From: Hylemonella sp.
GTDB taxonomy: Bacteria; Pseudomonadota; Gammaproteobacteria; Burkholderiales; Burkholderiaceae_C
Assembly: GCA_030695415.1 (NCBI GenBank)
Contig: JAUYQZ010000001.1
Span: forward strand, 1 to 64,000
DNA length: 64,000 nucleotides
Reading direction: 5' to 3'
Position numbers and translations under genes: made by a program. Positions 17,341 to 26,710 of this stretch are shown piece after piece. Under the pieces are notes generated by a model. It had not been told where the DNA came from. It searched no databases and saw nothing but the letters and a program-made list of their open reading frames with translations. The number at the start of each line of letters is the position of its first letter. The first letter of the stretch is position 1.

Positions 17341-17831
17341 AACTGCATCTCATCTTCGCGCGCGCCGCCAATGGCGCCATCGGCAAGGACGGCGTGATGC
17401 CCTGGCATCTGCCCGAAGACCTGGCCCACTTCAAGCGCGTGACGCTGGGCAGTCCGGTCATCATGGGCCGCAAGACCTGGGAATCGATCCCGGCGCGCTT
17501 TCGCCCGCTGCCCGGCCGCACCAACGTGGTGGTCACACGCCAGCCAGGCTGGACAGCAGCGGGCGCGCACGTGGCGCACTCGCTGCCCGAGGCCATGGCC
17601 CTGTGCGGCGCCGTGAGCGACGCCTGGGTCATCGGCGGGGCCGACATCTACGCCCAGGCCCTGCCGCTGGCCAGCAGCGCCGTGGTGACCGAGATCGAGG
17701 CCACCTTCGAGGGGGATGCCTTTGCGCCACAATTCGGCCCCGGCTGGACGGAGACGCAGCGCGAACAGCATGTATCCTCCACCGGTCTGAAATTCAGTTT
17801 TGTCACTTACACGAATACACGAGGAGTCTGA
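17337..17831 (+). CDS. folA: Dihydrofolate reductase
   Basis: FolA reduces dihydrofolate to tetrahydrofolate with NADPH, completing the thymidylate cycle with ThyA. The 164-residue protein shows GAIGKDGVMPWHLPEDLAHF (substrate site, with the conserved acid in PED), VIMGRKTWESIP (NADPH binding) and WVIGGADIYAQALP. The ATG at 17337 overlaps the upstream TGA; an in-frame ATG further upstream would add residues unrelated to the family. No trimethoprim-resistance type features are evident; it looks like the chromosomal enzyme. Confidence 0.96.
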   Translation: MKLHLIFARAANGAIGKDGVMPWHLPEDLAHFKRVTLGSPVIMGRKTWESIPARFRPLPGRTNVVVTRQPGWTAAGAHVAHSLPEAMALCGAVSDAWVIGGADIYAQALPLASSAVVTEIEATFEGDAFAPQFGPGWTETQREQHVSSTGLKFSFVTYTNTRGV

Positions 17832-17832
17832 T

Positions 17833-18426
17833 ATGTCCGGAGGCGGTTTTCACGTGCACGGCCCGCACGACCACGAGCTTGAGCACGCACAGCAAAGCGG
17901 TGGCCATGGCGAGCACGGTAGCGGCATGACCAACCAGATCGCCATGTTCACGGCCATCATCGCCACGGTGGGGGCCATCTTCGCCTACATGGGCGGCGCC
18001 ACCCAGGCCAATGCCGGCATGTACAAGAACGAGGCCGCCATCAGCAAGACGGCCGCCTCCAACCAGTGGAACTACTTCCAGGCCAAGAGCACCAAGCAGT
18101 CCCTGGCCGAGGTCTCGCGCGATCTGACGCCGAACAAGGAAGAGAAGGACAAGTACCAGGCCAAGATCGACCGCTACGAGAAGGAAAAGGGCGAGATCAA
18201 GACCGAGGCCGAGAAGCTGGAAGCCGATTCGACCCAATGGAACAAGAAGAGTGACGAGCAGATGCACCTGCACCACCGCTGGGCCCAGGCCACCACGGTG
18301 CTGCAGGTCTGTATTGCGCTGGCCGCCATCGCCCTGCTGACACGCAAGAAGTGGCTGGAGTACGCCATGTTTGTCGCGGGAGCCATCGGCGTACTGGTTG
18401 GCGGTCTCGCGATGTTGCACATCTGA
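17833..18426 (+). CDS. DUF4337-type membrane protein
   Basis: A 197-residue protein that starts with a His/Gly-rich soluble stretch (HVHGPHDHELEHAQQSGGHG), followed by a hydrophobic segment (about 35-55), a charged helical region with coiled-coil character (about 90-135), and two closing helices (about 153-170 and 175-195). The layout and the NQWNYFQAKSTKQ segment match DUF4337. No function is known; the histidine cluster could bind a metal. It begins one base after folA and ends 10 bases before xth. The ATG at 17833 is preceded by AGGAG. Confidence 0.75.
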   Translation: MSGGGFHVHGPHDHELEHAQQSGGHGEHGSGMTNQIAMFTAIIATVGAIFAYMGGATQANAGMYKNEAAISKTAASNQWNYFQAKSTKQSLAEVSRDLTPNKEEKDKYQAKIDRYEKEKGEIKTEAEKLEADSTQWNKKSDEQMHLHHRWAQATTVLQVCIALAAIALLTRKKWLEYAMFVAGAIGVLVGGLAMLHI

Positions 18427-18436
18427 CGCCCTTGCG

Positions 18437-19210
18437 ATGAAGCTCGCCACCTGGAACGTCAACTCGCTCACCGTGCGCCTGCCGCAGGTGCTGGACTGGC
18501 TGGCCGCCAACCCGGTGGATGTGCTGGCGTTGCAGGAGCTCAAGCTCACCGACGAGAAGTTTCCTCACGACGCCTTCACGGCCGCTGGCTACCAGGCCGA
18601 GTGTTTCGGCCAGAAGACCTACAACGGCGTCGCCCTGCTCACCCGCTCACCCATGAGCGCTGTGGTCCGGAACATCCCGGGTTTCGAGGACGAGATGGCA
18701 CGCGTGATCAGCGCCACGGTGAACGGCGTGCGTGTGATCGGCGCCTATTTCCCCAATGGCCAGGAGCCGGGGTCGGACAAGTTCGCCTACAAGATGCGCT
18801 GGCTCAAGGCGCTGCATGGCTGGGTGGCGACTGAATTGCTCGCATCCCCGAAGCTGGTCCTCATGGGCGACTACAACATCACTTTCGACGACGCCGATGT
18901 CTGGGACCCGGTGGGCCTGAAGGACAGCATCCACTGCACCGAGGAGGAGCGCGCCCACCTGCGCGCGCTCACCGCGCTGGGTCTGCATGACAGTCTGCGT
19001 CTGTTTCCACAGCCCGAGAAAAGCTATTCGTGGTGGGATTACCGGGACTTTGCCTTTCGCCGCAACCGCGGCCTGCGCATCGACCACATCCTTGTGAGCG
19101 ACGCGCTCAAGCCATCGGTGAGCGCATGCAGCATCGACAAGGCACCCCGAAAGAACGAACGCCCCAGCGATCACGCGCCCGTCACGGTTGCCCTCGATCT
19201 CCCGCACTGA
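18437..19210 (+). CDS. xth: Exodeoxyribonuclease III (AP endonuclease)
   Basis: A 257-residue Mg-dependent nuclease that incises at abasic sites and degrades DNA 3' to 5' in base excision repair. Catalytic landmarks are TWNVNSLTVRL (metal/phosphate Asn), ALQELKLTDEKF (metal Glu), LMGDYNITFDDADVWDP (catalytic Asp-x-Asn), RIDHILVS and PSDHAPV (closing Asp-His pair). The start at 18437 places the first beta strand at residue 1 as in homologues; the frame open upstream overlaps DUF4337 and is not needed. It is convergent with the histidine kinase gene. Confidence 0.95.
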   Translation: MKLATWNVNSLTVRLPQVLDWLAANPVDVLALQELKLTDEKFPHDAFTAAGYQAECFGQKTYNGVALLTRSPMSAVVRNIPGFEDEMARVISATVNGVRVIGAYFPNGQEPGSDKFAYKMRWLKALHGWVATELLASPKLVLMGDYNITFDDADVWDPVGLKDSIHCTEEERAHLRALTALGLHDSLRLFPQPEKSYSWWDYRDFAFRRNRGLRIDHILVSDALKPSVSACSIDKAPRKNERPSDHAPVTVALDLPH

Positions 19211-19216
19211 GTCCGC

Positions 19217-21223
19217 TCAAGCGGGCTCTGTCGGTGATGCGCCGGCAAGCGTCACCGCCGCATGCGGAATGTGAATATCGAAGACCACGCCCTGCCCCGG
19301 CGTGCTCGTGCACTGGATGCTGCCAGCCATGCCCTGGGTGATGATGTTGTAGATCACGTGCAGCCCCAGGCCGCTGCCGCCCTGGCCGCGCCTGGTTGTG
19401 AAAAACGGCTCGAAGATATGCGCCAGGTGCTCCTCAGCAATGCCCCGGCCGTCATCCTTGTAGCGCAGCAGCAGCCCACCGGGTTCCCCGCTGACTTCGA
19501 TGGCCATGTGGCCGGCCTCCACGCCTTCAAATCCATGGATCAGCGAGTTCATCACCAGGTTGGTAATGATCTGGGAGATGGCACCGGGGTCGCCGTAGAG
19601 TTGCAGTTCGTCCGGGCAAGACAGGCTGATCTGATGCCGGGTGTGGCTGAGTTGCGGACTCAGACTGCGCAGCACTTCCTGCAGGTACTCTTTGAGATAG
19701 AACTGGCGCCGGTGTCCACCGCTCTGATCCACGGCAACCTGCTTGAAACTGCGGATGAGCTCGGCCGCCCGCTGCAGGTTGGACAGCACCATGGCGGTGG
19801 ACTCTGAAGCGGCGGCCATGAAACTGGTCAGATCGTCGCGCGACATGGCGCCAGACTGGTAACGCTCAGCGAGGGCCTTGACTGTCAATTCCAGATGGGA
19901 CGCCGCGGTGACGCCTATGCCCAGCGGGGTGTTGATCTCGTGCGCCACGCCAGCCACCAGGCCCCCGAGCGCGGACATCTTTTCTGCCTGGACCAGATGG
20001 TCCTGGGTACGGTGCAACACATCGATGGTCCGTTTGAGATCGTCATTGGCTGCCTCCAGTTCCGAAGTGCGCCGACTGACTCTCTCTTCGAGCGTAGTGT
20101 TGACCTCGCGCAGATTCTGCTCCTTGGCATCAAGCTGCCCCAGCATCCGATCGAAGGCCTGGCTGAGAACGCCGATCTCGTCACGCGCGCCCGAATGCAG
20201 AAATCGCGCCTCCCCCTGCTTGCCGGACAGGCTGGCAACGTGAGCGGTCATCGACTCCAATGGCCTGGTCAGGCGCCGCATCAGCAGCCAGACCACACCC
20301 AGCACGGCGACCGTACCCCCGGTGAGCAACCAGATGAAGGTGCGCCTGGCTTCATAGAACGGCGCAAATGCCTCCGCCTCCGGGTAATTCACCCCCAGCA
20401 CCCAGTTGGTGCTCGGAATGCGCTGGAAACTGACCAGCATCCTCACCCCCAGGCTGGTTACGGTGCGCCCGCTGCCCTCCAACTCCTGCAGGGAGCGGTC
20501 GTACACCTGGTTCTGCCCCGCCGGTGGCCCCTGGCTCATGATCCTGCTGCGGTTGGGATGCAGGATCATGGTTCGGTCCACGGTGGACAGAAAGAGGTAA
20601 CCGGTCTCGCCGACCTTGGTGTCGATCAGATCCGCCAGGAAGTTCTTGCCCATCAGTTCAACGCTGCCGTGGAAGCGACCGATCATTTCTCCATTGCTGG
20701 CGAACAGGGGGATTCCAATGCTGATCACCGGCCGCCCCTGGGCCCGCACCGAGACGAAGGGCCGGGAAATATAGGGCTCCCGGGTGGTGCTCACACCCTT
20801 GAAAACATCCACCTTCGAAACATCACGGCCACGTCCGCCCGCAATGAATGGTGCCTCGGCAAGGACACGGCCATTTTCCAGGATGAGATACAGGCCATTG
20901 TCAAAAATGCTGAGCAAGGGGCGCTGCCGGTCGAGGAAGGCCTGCGCCTTGTCCGGATCGCGCAACAACTCGGGGGAGATATCACGCGCCAGCGCGGCCA
21001 GGGCCTCGCGCGCCATTGTCAGCTTGGTATCGGCCGATTGGGCGACCGAGCTTACCAACGCCATCTGCTGCTTGTAGACCGTCTCCTCGAAGCGGTCTTC
21101 AAAATAGCGCAAGCTGATCACAGCCAGCGCCTCGACGAACACCAGAAACACCAGCGTGACGGCCAGTGCGGTTTTCGTCTTCATATTCAGGGCGGGAAGT
21201 CGGGCCCGTATGGAAAATTTCAT
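19217..21223 (-). CDS. Membrane sensor histidine kinase (dCache-HAMP-HK)
   Basis: A 668-residue kinase. One transmembrane helix (about 17-40) leads into a periplasmic dCache sensor (about 45-290; RPFVSVRAQGRPVISIGIPL is typical), a second helix (about 298-316), HAMP (about 317-370), a coiled coil, and the catalytic core. The phosphoacceptor is His428 in GLVAGVAHEINTPLGIG. The ATPase motifs are TNLVMNSLIHGF (N), DDGRGI (G1), FEPFFTTRRG (F) and GSGLGLHVIYNI (G2). It lies 105 bases after the REC-PAS-GGDEF-EAL gene on the same strand, so it probably phosphorylates that protein. Core sequence strongly resembles the kinase at 36831-40361. Confidence 0.9.
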   Translation of the reverse strand: MKFSIRARLPALNMKTKTALAVTLVFLVFVEALAVISLRYFEDRFEETVYKQQMALVSSVAQSADTKLTMAREALAALARDISPELLRDPDKAQAFLDRQRPLLSIFDNGLYLILENGRVLAEAPFIAGGRGRDVSKVDVFKGVSTTREPYISRPFVSVRAQGRPVISIGIPLFASNGEMIGRFHGSVELMGKNFLADLIDTKVGETGYLFLSTVDRTMILHPNRSRIMSQGPPAGQNQVYDRSLQELEGSGRTVTSLGVRMLVSFQRIPSTNWVLGVNYPEAEAFAPFYEARRTFIWLLTGGTVAVLGVVWLLMRRLTRPLESMTAHVASLSGKQGEARFLHSGARDEIGVLSQAFDRMLGQLDAKEQNLREVNTTLEERVSRRTSELEAANDDLKRTIDVLHRTQDHLVQAEKMSALGGLVAGVAHEINTPLGIGVTAASHLELTVKALAERYQSGAMSRDDLTSFMAAASESTAMVLSNLQRAAELIRSFKQVAVDQSGGHRRQFYLKEYLQEVLRSLSPQLSHTRHQISLSCPDELQLYGDPGAISQIITNLVMNSLIHGFEGVEAGHMAIEVSGEPGGLLLRYKDDGRGIAEEHLAHIFEPFFTTRRGQGGSGLGLHVIYNIITQGMAGSIQCTSTPGQGVVFDIHIPHAAVTLAGASPTEPA

Positions 21224-21328
21224 TCGCTCACTTATCCCGGGATTTGGACACTGTCACCACATTTCCAAACTCAAAAACGCACACAAGCCGTCTGCGCCCA
21301 CGGGCGTTCAACTGACTCCCTGACATGG

Positions 21329-23986
21329 TCAGGCAGATGGCTGTGCAAAGCCTCCCCGGCCGAGCAAGACACCGATTTCCTCAAACGAAACCGGTTTACT
21401 GAAGAGATAACCCTGAGTCGCATGACATCCCAAGGCACGAACAAACTCAAGCTGCGCGGGGGTTTCCACCCCCTCGGCAATCACTTCCAGTTCCATCGAA
21501 TGCGCCAGTGTGATGATGGCGGTCACGATGGCACCCGCATCCTTGCTGTCCGGCAGGTCATCGATGAATGACTTGTCAATCTTGATGGTGTCAAAAGGCA
21601 GGCGCCGCAGGTAATGCATGGACGAGTAACCGGTGCCAAAGTCGTCAATCGACAGACGAACACCCGCCGCGTTCAGGTCCTCCAGAATCTGCGTCACGGC
21701 GGACACGTCATCGACCAGAACCCCTTCCGTGATCTCCAGGTCGAGCAACTCGGGCGCCAGGCCGGTCTGCTGCAGCACCTCCCGCACCCGCTGCGCGAAA
21801 CCTGGCTGCCGGAACTGGAGCGGAGAGATATTGACGGCCACCCGCATGGACGGCAAGCCAGCGACGCGCAGGGCCTGGGCCTGCGCACAAGCCGTCTTCA
21901 GGACCCAGTCGCCGACCGGCAGGATCATCCCCGTTTCCTCCAGCAAGCCGATGAACTCGGTCGGCGGGACGATCTCGCCCTCCGGACGCTGCCATCGCAG
22001 GAGCGTCTCCATGCCGATGATCTTCCTGCTCACCGTCTCCACCAGGGGCTGGTAGACGAGGAAGAACTCCTTGCGCTCCAGAGCGCGCCGCAGACCGGTT
22101 TCAAGACCCAGACGCGCGAGTTCGCGCGCTTCATCGCGGTCGGTATAAAACTGGAAATTGTTCTTCCCGCCGGCTTTGGCGTTGTACATCGCCACGTCGG
22201 CGCGTTTGAGAAGCACCTGGCTGTTGTCACCATCCTGCGGGTACATGCTGATGCCCATGCTGGTGGTCACGAACAGTTCACGCCCCTCGATCAGGAAGGG
22301 GGCTTTCACGTCCTCAAGCACCTTCTGGGCCCGCAGTATCACGTCTTCACGCGTGGCGACATCGTTGAGCACTATTGAAAACTCATCGCCACCCAGACGC
22401 GCGACCGTGTCGCCGTCGCGCACACAAGCCACCAGACGCTTGGCCATCGCCTTCAGGAGTTGATCCCCCGTGGCGTGGCCGAGGGTGTCGTTGATGAGCT
22501 TGAACCGGTCCATGTCCAGGAACAGTACCGCCACATGGCGATCACGCCATTTGGAGCGGGTCATGGCCTGCTCCAGACGGTCGGCCAAGAGGATCCGGTT
22601 GGGCAGGCCCGTCAGGCCGTCATGGTGGGCAAGATGCTGCATCCGCGCCTGCAGGCGGATCTGGTCGCTGATGTCGCGTCCGGTGGAAATGAAGTGGGTG
22701 ATATTGCCCAGTCGGTCACGTTGCGGCGTGATGGTACGGGCCTCGTGGTAAAGCGAGCCATCCTTGCGCTTGTTGACGATGACGTCACTGAAAACCTCAC
22801 CCTTGAGAACCACGTTCCACAAACGCCGGTAAAAAATCTCGGGCAGTTGGTCCGACTTCAGCAGGCGCGGCGTCTGGCCACAGGCCTCCCCGCTCTCGTA
22901 CCCGGTCAGCTTGGTGAAGGCGACGTTCACGTATTCGATGATGCCTTCGCGGTCGGTGATCATCACCGAATCAGCCGTCTGCTCCACGGCTGCAGAGAGC
23001 TTGCGCATCGACTCGCCAGCCTGATGCCGTTCCGTGATGTCCTGCATGACGCCCACGAGCCTGACCGGTTCTCCGTGGTCGTTGTAATGCACTTCCCCCT
23101 GCTGATTGACGAAACCGGTGCTGCCGTCCCCCCGCCGGATCGGGTGCTCAACGTTGTAGGGCTGGTGGGACGTGAGCGCCATGCGGATGGCCGAGTTCAC
23201 ACGCGAATAGTCATCGACCAGGATCTTTTCCAGCAGCGTCTCGAGGTTGGGCACCACATCTTGCGGTGAGACACCAAGAATCCGGTAGATCTGGTCGGAC
23301 CACTCCATGGTTCCGTCAACCAGATTCCATTCGTAGTTTCCGATCGACGCGATCTTCTGGGCTTCATCGAGCAGCGCCTTGTGCCGCTGAAGCTTCTTGT
23401 TGGAAGCCGATAGCTCAGCCGTTCTTTCCTGGACCTGGGTCTCCAGCCTCTCGTTCGACGATGCCAGGGCCTGGATCTTGAGCAAGTCGTCGTAGCCACG
23501 CAGTGCGGTCGTGACGGAGGTCACCAGTTTCTGCGCGCTGAGATCGGATTTTTCCTTGTAGTCGTTGATGTCGTAGTCAACGATCACCCGCCCTTCCGGT
23601 GCCTGGCCGGGCTGCCCGGTCCGCAGAATGATCCGCAGAAGGGTGTTGTCGAGCTTCTCGCGAATGAACTTCACCAGATCGAGGCCGGCATGCTCGGTCT
23701 CCATCACCACGTCCAGCAGGACCACGGCGATATCCGGTTCTTTGCCCAGAAGCTCCCGCCCCTGGGCTGCTGATGTGGCGTGAAAAAGCTGAAGCGGCCG
23801 ATCCTTGTAGCGAATCTTGGCGAGCACCAGGCGCGTGACGTCATGGACACCCTGGTCGTCATCAATGACGGCCAGTTTCCAAGGCGCCAGCGCAGCTTGC
23901 GCCAAGGACTGCTCGTCCCCGGTGTCTACCGGGACAGTATCGGCAAACAGGAGGCTGTCATCGTCGACTACGGTATTTGACGGCAC
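21329..23986 (-). CDS. Response regulator with PAS, GGDEF and EAL domains
   Basis: An 885-residue c-di-GMP enzyme. Order: REC (about 35-165, phosphoacceptor in VVLLDVV), a short coiled coil, two PAS domains (about 210-325 and 335-450), GGDEF (about 465-625), EAL (about 640-880). The diguanylate cyclase motif is intact (ARLGGDEFSIV), with an RxxD inhibitory site (RDGD) five residues before it. EAL residues also look intact: ETLLRW, VNISPLQF, LEITEG, DDFGTGYSS, KIDKSF and IAEGVE. Hence it may both make and degrade c-di-GMP. The REC carries the LRTGQPGQAPEG segment shared with the HD-GYP regulator at 35291. Start is GTG at 23984-23986. The nearby kinase gene follows in the same direction. Confidence 0.9.
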   Translation of the reverse strand: MPSNTVVDDDSLLFADTVPVDTGDEQSLAQAALAPWKLAVIDDDQGVHDVTRLVLAKIRYKDRPLQLFHATSAAQGRELLGKEPDIAVVLLDVVMETEHAGLDLVKFIREKLDNTLLRIILRTGQPGQAPEGRVIVDYDINDYKEKSDLSAQKLVTSVTTALRGYDDLLKIQALASSNERLETQVQERTAELSASNKKLQRHKALLDEAQKIASIGNYEWNLVDGTMEWSDQIYRILGVSPQDVVPNLETLLEKILVDDYSRVNSAIRMALTSHQPYNVEHPIRRGDGSTGFVNQQGEVHYNDHGEPVRLVGVMQDITERHQAGESMRKLSAAVEQTADSVMITDREGIIEYVNVAFTKLTGYESGEACGQTPRLLKSDQLPEIFYRRLWNVVLKGEVFSDVIVNKRKDGSLYHEARTITPQRDRLGNITHFISTGRDISDQIRLQARMQHLAHHDGLTGLPNRILLADRLEQAMTRSKWRDRHVAVLFLDMDRFKLINDTLGHATGDQLLKAMAKRLVACVRDGDTVARLGGDEFSIVLNDVATREDVILRAQKVLEDVKAPFLIEGRELFVTTSMGISMYPQDGDNSQVLLKRADVAMYNAKAGGKNNFQFYTDRDEARELARLGLETGLRRALERKEFFLVYQPLVETVSRKIIGMETLLRWQRPEGEIVPPTEFIGLLEETGMILPVGDWVLKTACAQAQALRVAGLPSMRVAVNISPLQFRQPGFAQRVREVLQQTGLAPELLDLEITEGVLVDDVSAVTQILEDLNAAGVRLSIDDFGTGYSSMHYLRRLPFDTIKIDKSFIDDLPDSKDAGAIVTAIITLAHSMELEVIAEGVETPAQLEFVRALGCHATQGYLFSKPVSFEEIGVLLGRGGFAQPSA

Positions 23987-24135
23987 GTTGGACTGCTTCT
24001 GTATGAATCAGTTGTTTATACCCCCTGGCTCTGATAGAGGTTAGCACGGCAGAAGACATTCCGGGCAAAAGTGCACAAACGGCCATGTAAACCGCTACCA
24101 AGCGTCGCCGCAGCTTGGCTCATGCCCCGCCCGAT

Positions 24136-25605
24136 CTACTCGAGGCCGAGTTCCTGGATCTTGCGCGTGATGGTGTTGCGGCCTATGCCCAGCTTGTGGG
24201 CAGCCTCGATGCGTCGGCCACGCGTGTTGTCCAGCGCCGTCAGGATCAGCATTCGCTCGAAGCGGCGGGTCAGTTCATCCCAGACATCCACGCGACCGCT
24301 GAGTAGCAGGGTCATGGCATCGGCCTGCAGGCCGCTCTCCCAGTCACCCGGAGACGGCATGCCCGCTGCCGGCACAGCCGAGGCCACCGACTCCCGCGCG
24401 CCTGTTGTCGCGCCAGCTGGTGTGGCCACCGTACCCGCGTCGGCAGGCAGCGGCCCGATCTCGGGGGGCAGATCCTTGGGCTCGATCACCTGGGCGGGGG
24501 CCATGACGGTGAGCCAGTGGCAGATGTTCTCGAGCTGGCGCACATTGCCCGGAAAACCGAAGTGCCCCAGGCGTTCCAGCGCCGCATCTGAAATGCGCTT
24601 GGGCTCCACGCCCAGCTGGCGCGCACTCTGCAGCAGGAAGTGGCGCGTCAGCATGGGCACGTCTTCGCGCCGCTCCCGCAGGGCCGGCAGGCGCAGTCGG
24701 ATGACGTTGAGACGGTGGAACAGGTCTTCGCGGAACACGCCTTCCTTGACCCGCTGCTCCAGATCCTGGTGGGTGGCTGCGATCACGCGCACATTGGCCT
24801 TGACGGCGCTGTGCCCGCCGACGCGATAGAAATGCCCATCCGAGAGCACGCGCAGCAGCCGTGTCTGCAGGTCGAAAGGCATGTCACCAATTTCGTCCAG
24901 GAAGAGCGTGCCGCCGTCGGCCTGCTCGAAGCGGCCACGGCGCATGGTTTGCGCACCGGTGAAGGCGCCGCGTTCGTGCCCGAACAACTCGCTCTCCAGC
25001 AGATCCTTGGGGATGGCCGCGGTGTTGATCGCGACGAAAGGCCCGTTGGCGCGCGGCGAATGCTTGTGCAGCGCACGCGCCACCAGCTCCTTGCCCGAAC
25101 CGGATTCTCCAGTGATGAGCACGGTCACATTGCTCTGTGAGAGGCGGCCGATGGCGCGGAACACGTCCTGCATGGCCGGCGCCTGGCCCAGCATCTCGGG
25201 GGCCTCGTCGATGGACTCCTGCGCCACTTCCTCACGCTGGCTCTCCTCGACCGCACGACGGACGAGCTCCACGGCCTTGGGCAGGTCGAAGGGCTTGGGC
25301 AGGTATTCGAAAGCGCCGCCCTGGAAGGCCGAGACCGCGCTGTCCAGGTCGGAGAAGGCCGTCATGATGATGACGGGCAACCCCGGGTGGCGGGCCTTGA
25401 CCTTTTCAAGCAGTTCCAGACCGGAGCCACCCGGCATGCGGATGTCACTCACCAGCACCTGAGGGCCTTCCCCCTCCTCGTCCAGTGCCGCCAGTACCTC
25501 GCGCGGATTGGTGAAACTTCGCGTGGGCATCTGCTCGCGTTGCAGCGCCTTCTCCAGCACGAAGCGAATGGACTGGTCATCATCTGCTATCCAGATCGGC
25601 TTCAT
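24136..25605 (-). CDS. ntrC: Nitrogen regulator NtrC (NR-I)
   Basis: A 489-residue sigma-54 activator that turns on nitrogen-scavenging genes when phosphorylated by NtrB. REC occupies about residues 1-120 with the phosphoacceptor in VLVSDIRMP. The AAA+ domain (about 138-375) has Walker A GESGSGKE, GAFTGA (the sigma-54 contact loop, HERGAFTGAQT) and Walker B GGTLFLDEIGDMP. The Fis-type HTH ends the protein (EAAHKLGIGRNTITRKIQEL). It follows ntrB by 32 bases, in the order glnA, DUF gene, ntrB, ntrC. A sigma-54 promoter in front of glnA is its expected target. Confidence 0.96.
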   Translation of the reverse strand: MKPIWIADDDQSIRFVLEKALQREQMPTRSFTNPREVLAALDEEGEGPQVLVSDIRMPGGSGLELLEKVKARHPGLPVIIMTAFSDLDSAVSAFQGGAFEYLPKPFDLPKAVELVRRAVEESQREEVAQESIDEAPEMLGQAPAMQDVFRAIGRLSQSNVTVLITGESGSGKELVARALHKHSPRANGPFVAINTAAIPKDLLESELFGHERGAFTGAQTMRRGRFEQADGGTLFLDEIGDMPFDLQTRLLRVLSDGHFYRVGGHSAVKANVRVIAATHQDLEQRVKEGVFREDLFHRLNVIRLRLPALRERREDVPMLTRHFLLQSARQLGVEPKRISDAALERLGHFGFPGNVRQLENICHWLTVMAPAQVIEPKDLPPEIGPLPADAGTVATPAGATTGARESVASAVPAAGMPSPGDWESGLQADAMTLLLSGRVDVWDELTRRFERMLILTALDNTRGRRIEAAHKLGIGRNTITRKIQELGLE

Positions 25606-25637
25606 GTCGGCTACACCCTTAGGTCATGCTGCCATTC

Positions 25638-26705
25638 TCAGGGCAGTGGTATCACTATTTTGAAATCGGTCCGGCCCGGCTCGCTGTCGCACTCGACCAA
25701 GCCATGGTGTTGCTGCACAAAAGTCTGTGCCAGCGTCAAGCCCAGGCCGGAGCCGCCCTCACGCCCCGACACCAGCGGGAAAAAGATGCGGTCCTTGATC
25801 GAGTCCGGCACGCCGGGCCCGTTGTCGATGACATGCAATTCCAGTGCCAGCTTGTAGCGTTGTTTACCGAAAGTGATCTGGCGCGCGATCCGGGTACGGA
25901 AGGTGAGGCGCGCATCGCCAGCGGCGATACGCTCGGCCAGGGCCTGGCAGGCGTTGTGCGCGATGTTGAGCACAGCCTGGATCAACTGCTCGCGATCGCC
26001 GCGAAACTCGGGAATGGAGATGTCGTAGTCACGCACCACGCGCAATCCCCTGGGGAACTCGGCCAGGATCAGCGAGCGAACGCGTTCGCAGACCTCGTGC
26101 ATATTGACGTCGCCCACCACATGCGGGCGGCGGTGCGGCGCCAGCAGGCGGTCCACCAGGGTCTGCAGGCGGTCGGCCTCGTGGATGATGACGCGCGTGT
26201 ACTCCGTCAGCTGGCTGTCGATCTCCATCTCCAGCAACTGGGCCGCGCCACGGATGCCACCCAGCGGGTTCTTGATCTCGTGCGCCAGGTTGCGGATCAG
26301 CTCCTTGTTCGCCTGGGCCTGGTCCAGCAGGCGCTCCTCGCGTTCCTGTCGGGCCTGCTGCTCCAGCGGCAGCATTTCGATCAGGATGTCGCCCGGCTGG
26401 TCGGTCTGCGTCAGGATCACATGCACCGGCAAGGGCTCGCGCCCGGTGCGCTTGAGCCAGGCGTCGTAGCGCAGGGCGGCGAAATCATTCTCACGCAGGC
26501 CGCTCAGGGCAGAAGCCAGCACCTGGGGCTCGGTACAGTGCTCGGCCAGGTCCGAGCCCTCGATGCTGCGCCGTGACATGCCCAGCGCATCCTCGAGGGC
26601 GGAATTGGCGTAGACCACCGCCCCGTCCCCGTGCACGACGGCAACGAGCGTGGCCAGAAGATCGAAGGGCTGAAAGCGGCTGGGGGAAGTGGGTGACAGG
26701 TTCAA
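25638..26705 (-). CDS. ntrB: Nitrogen sensor kinase NtrB (NR-II)
   Basis: A 355-residue cytoplasmic kinase/phosphatase that controls NtrC under PII input. A PAS domain comes first (FDLLATLVAVVHGDGAVVYANSALEDALGMSRRSIEGS), then the H-box RNLAHEIKNPLGGIRGAAQL, and the ATPase domain with NIAHNACQALAE, DNGPGVPDSI, and GGSGLGLTLAQ. The likely start is the TTG at 26705, 5 bases after the stop of the gene upstream; no ATG is available at the right distance from the PAS domain, so a weak start may keep NtrB below NtrC. The start is somewhat uncertain. Confidence 0.94.
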   Translation of the reverse strand: MNLSPTSPSRFQPFDLLATLVAVVHGDGAVVYANSALEDALGMSRRSIEGSDLAEHCTEPQVLASALSGLRENDFAALRYDAWLKRTGREPLPVHVILTQTDQPGDILIEMLPLEQQARQEREERLLDQAQANKELIRNLAHEIKNPLGGIRGAAQLLEMEIDSQLTEYTRVIIHEADRLQTLVDRLLAPHRRPHVVGDVNMHEVCERVRSLILAEFPRGLRVVRDYDISIPEFRGDREQLIQAVLNIAHNACQALAERIAAGDARLTFRTRIARQITFGKQRYKLALELHVIDNGPGVPDSIKDRIFFPLVSGREGGSGLGLTLAQTFVQQHHGLVECDSEPGRTDFKIVIPLP

Positions 26706-26710
26706 GCCGG

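Noticed and set aside
21329-23986. EAL domain degenerate because it reads ETL
   Set aside because: The family motif is ExLxR, which is kept (ETLLR), and the other catalytic residues are present.
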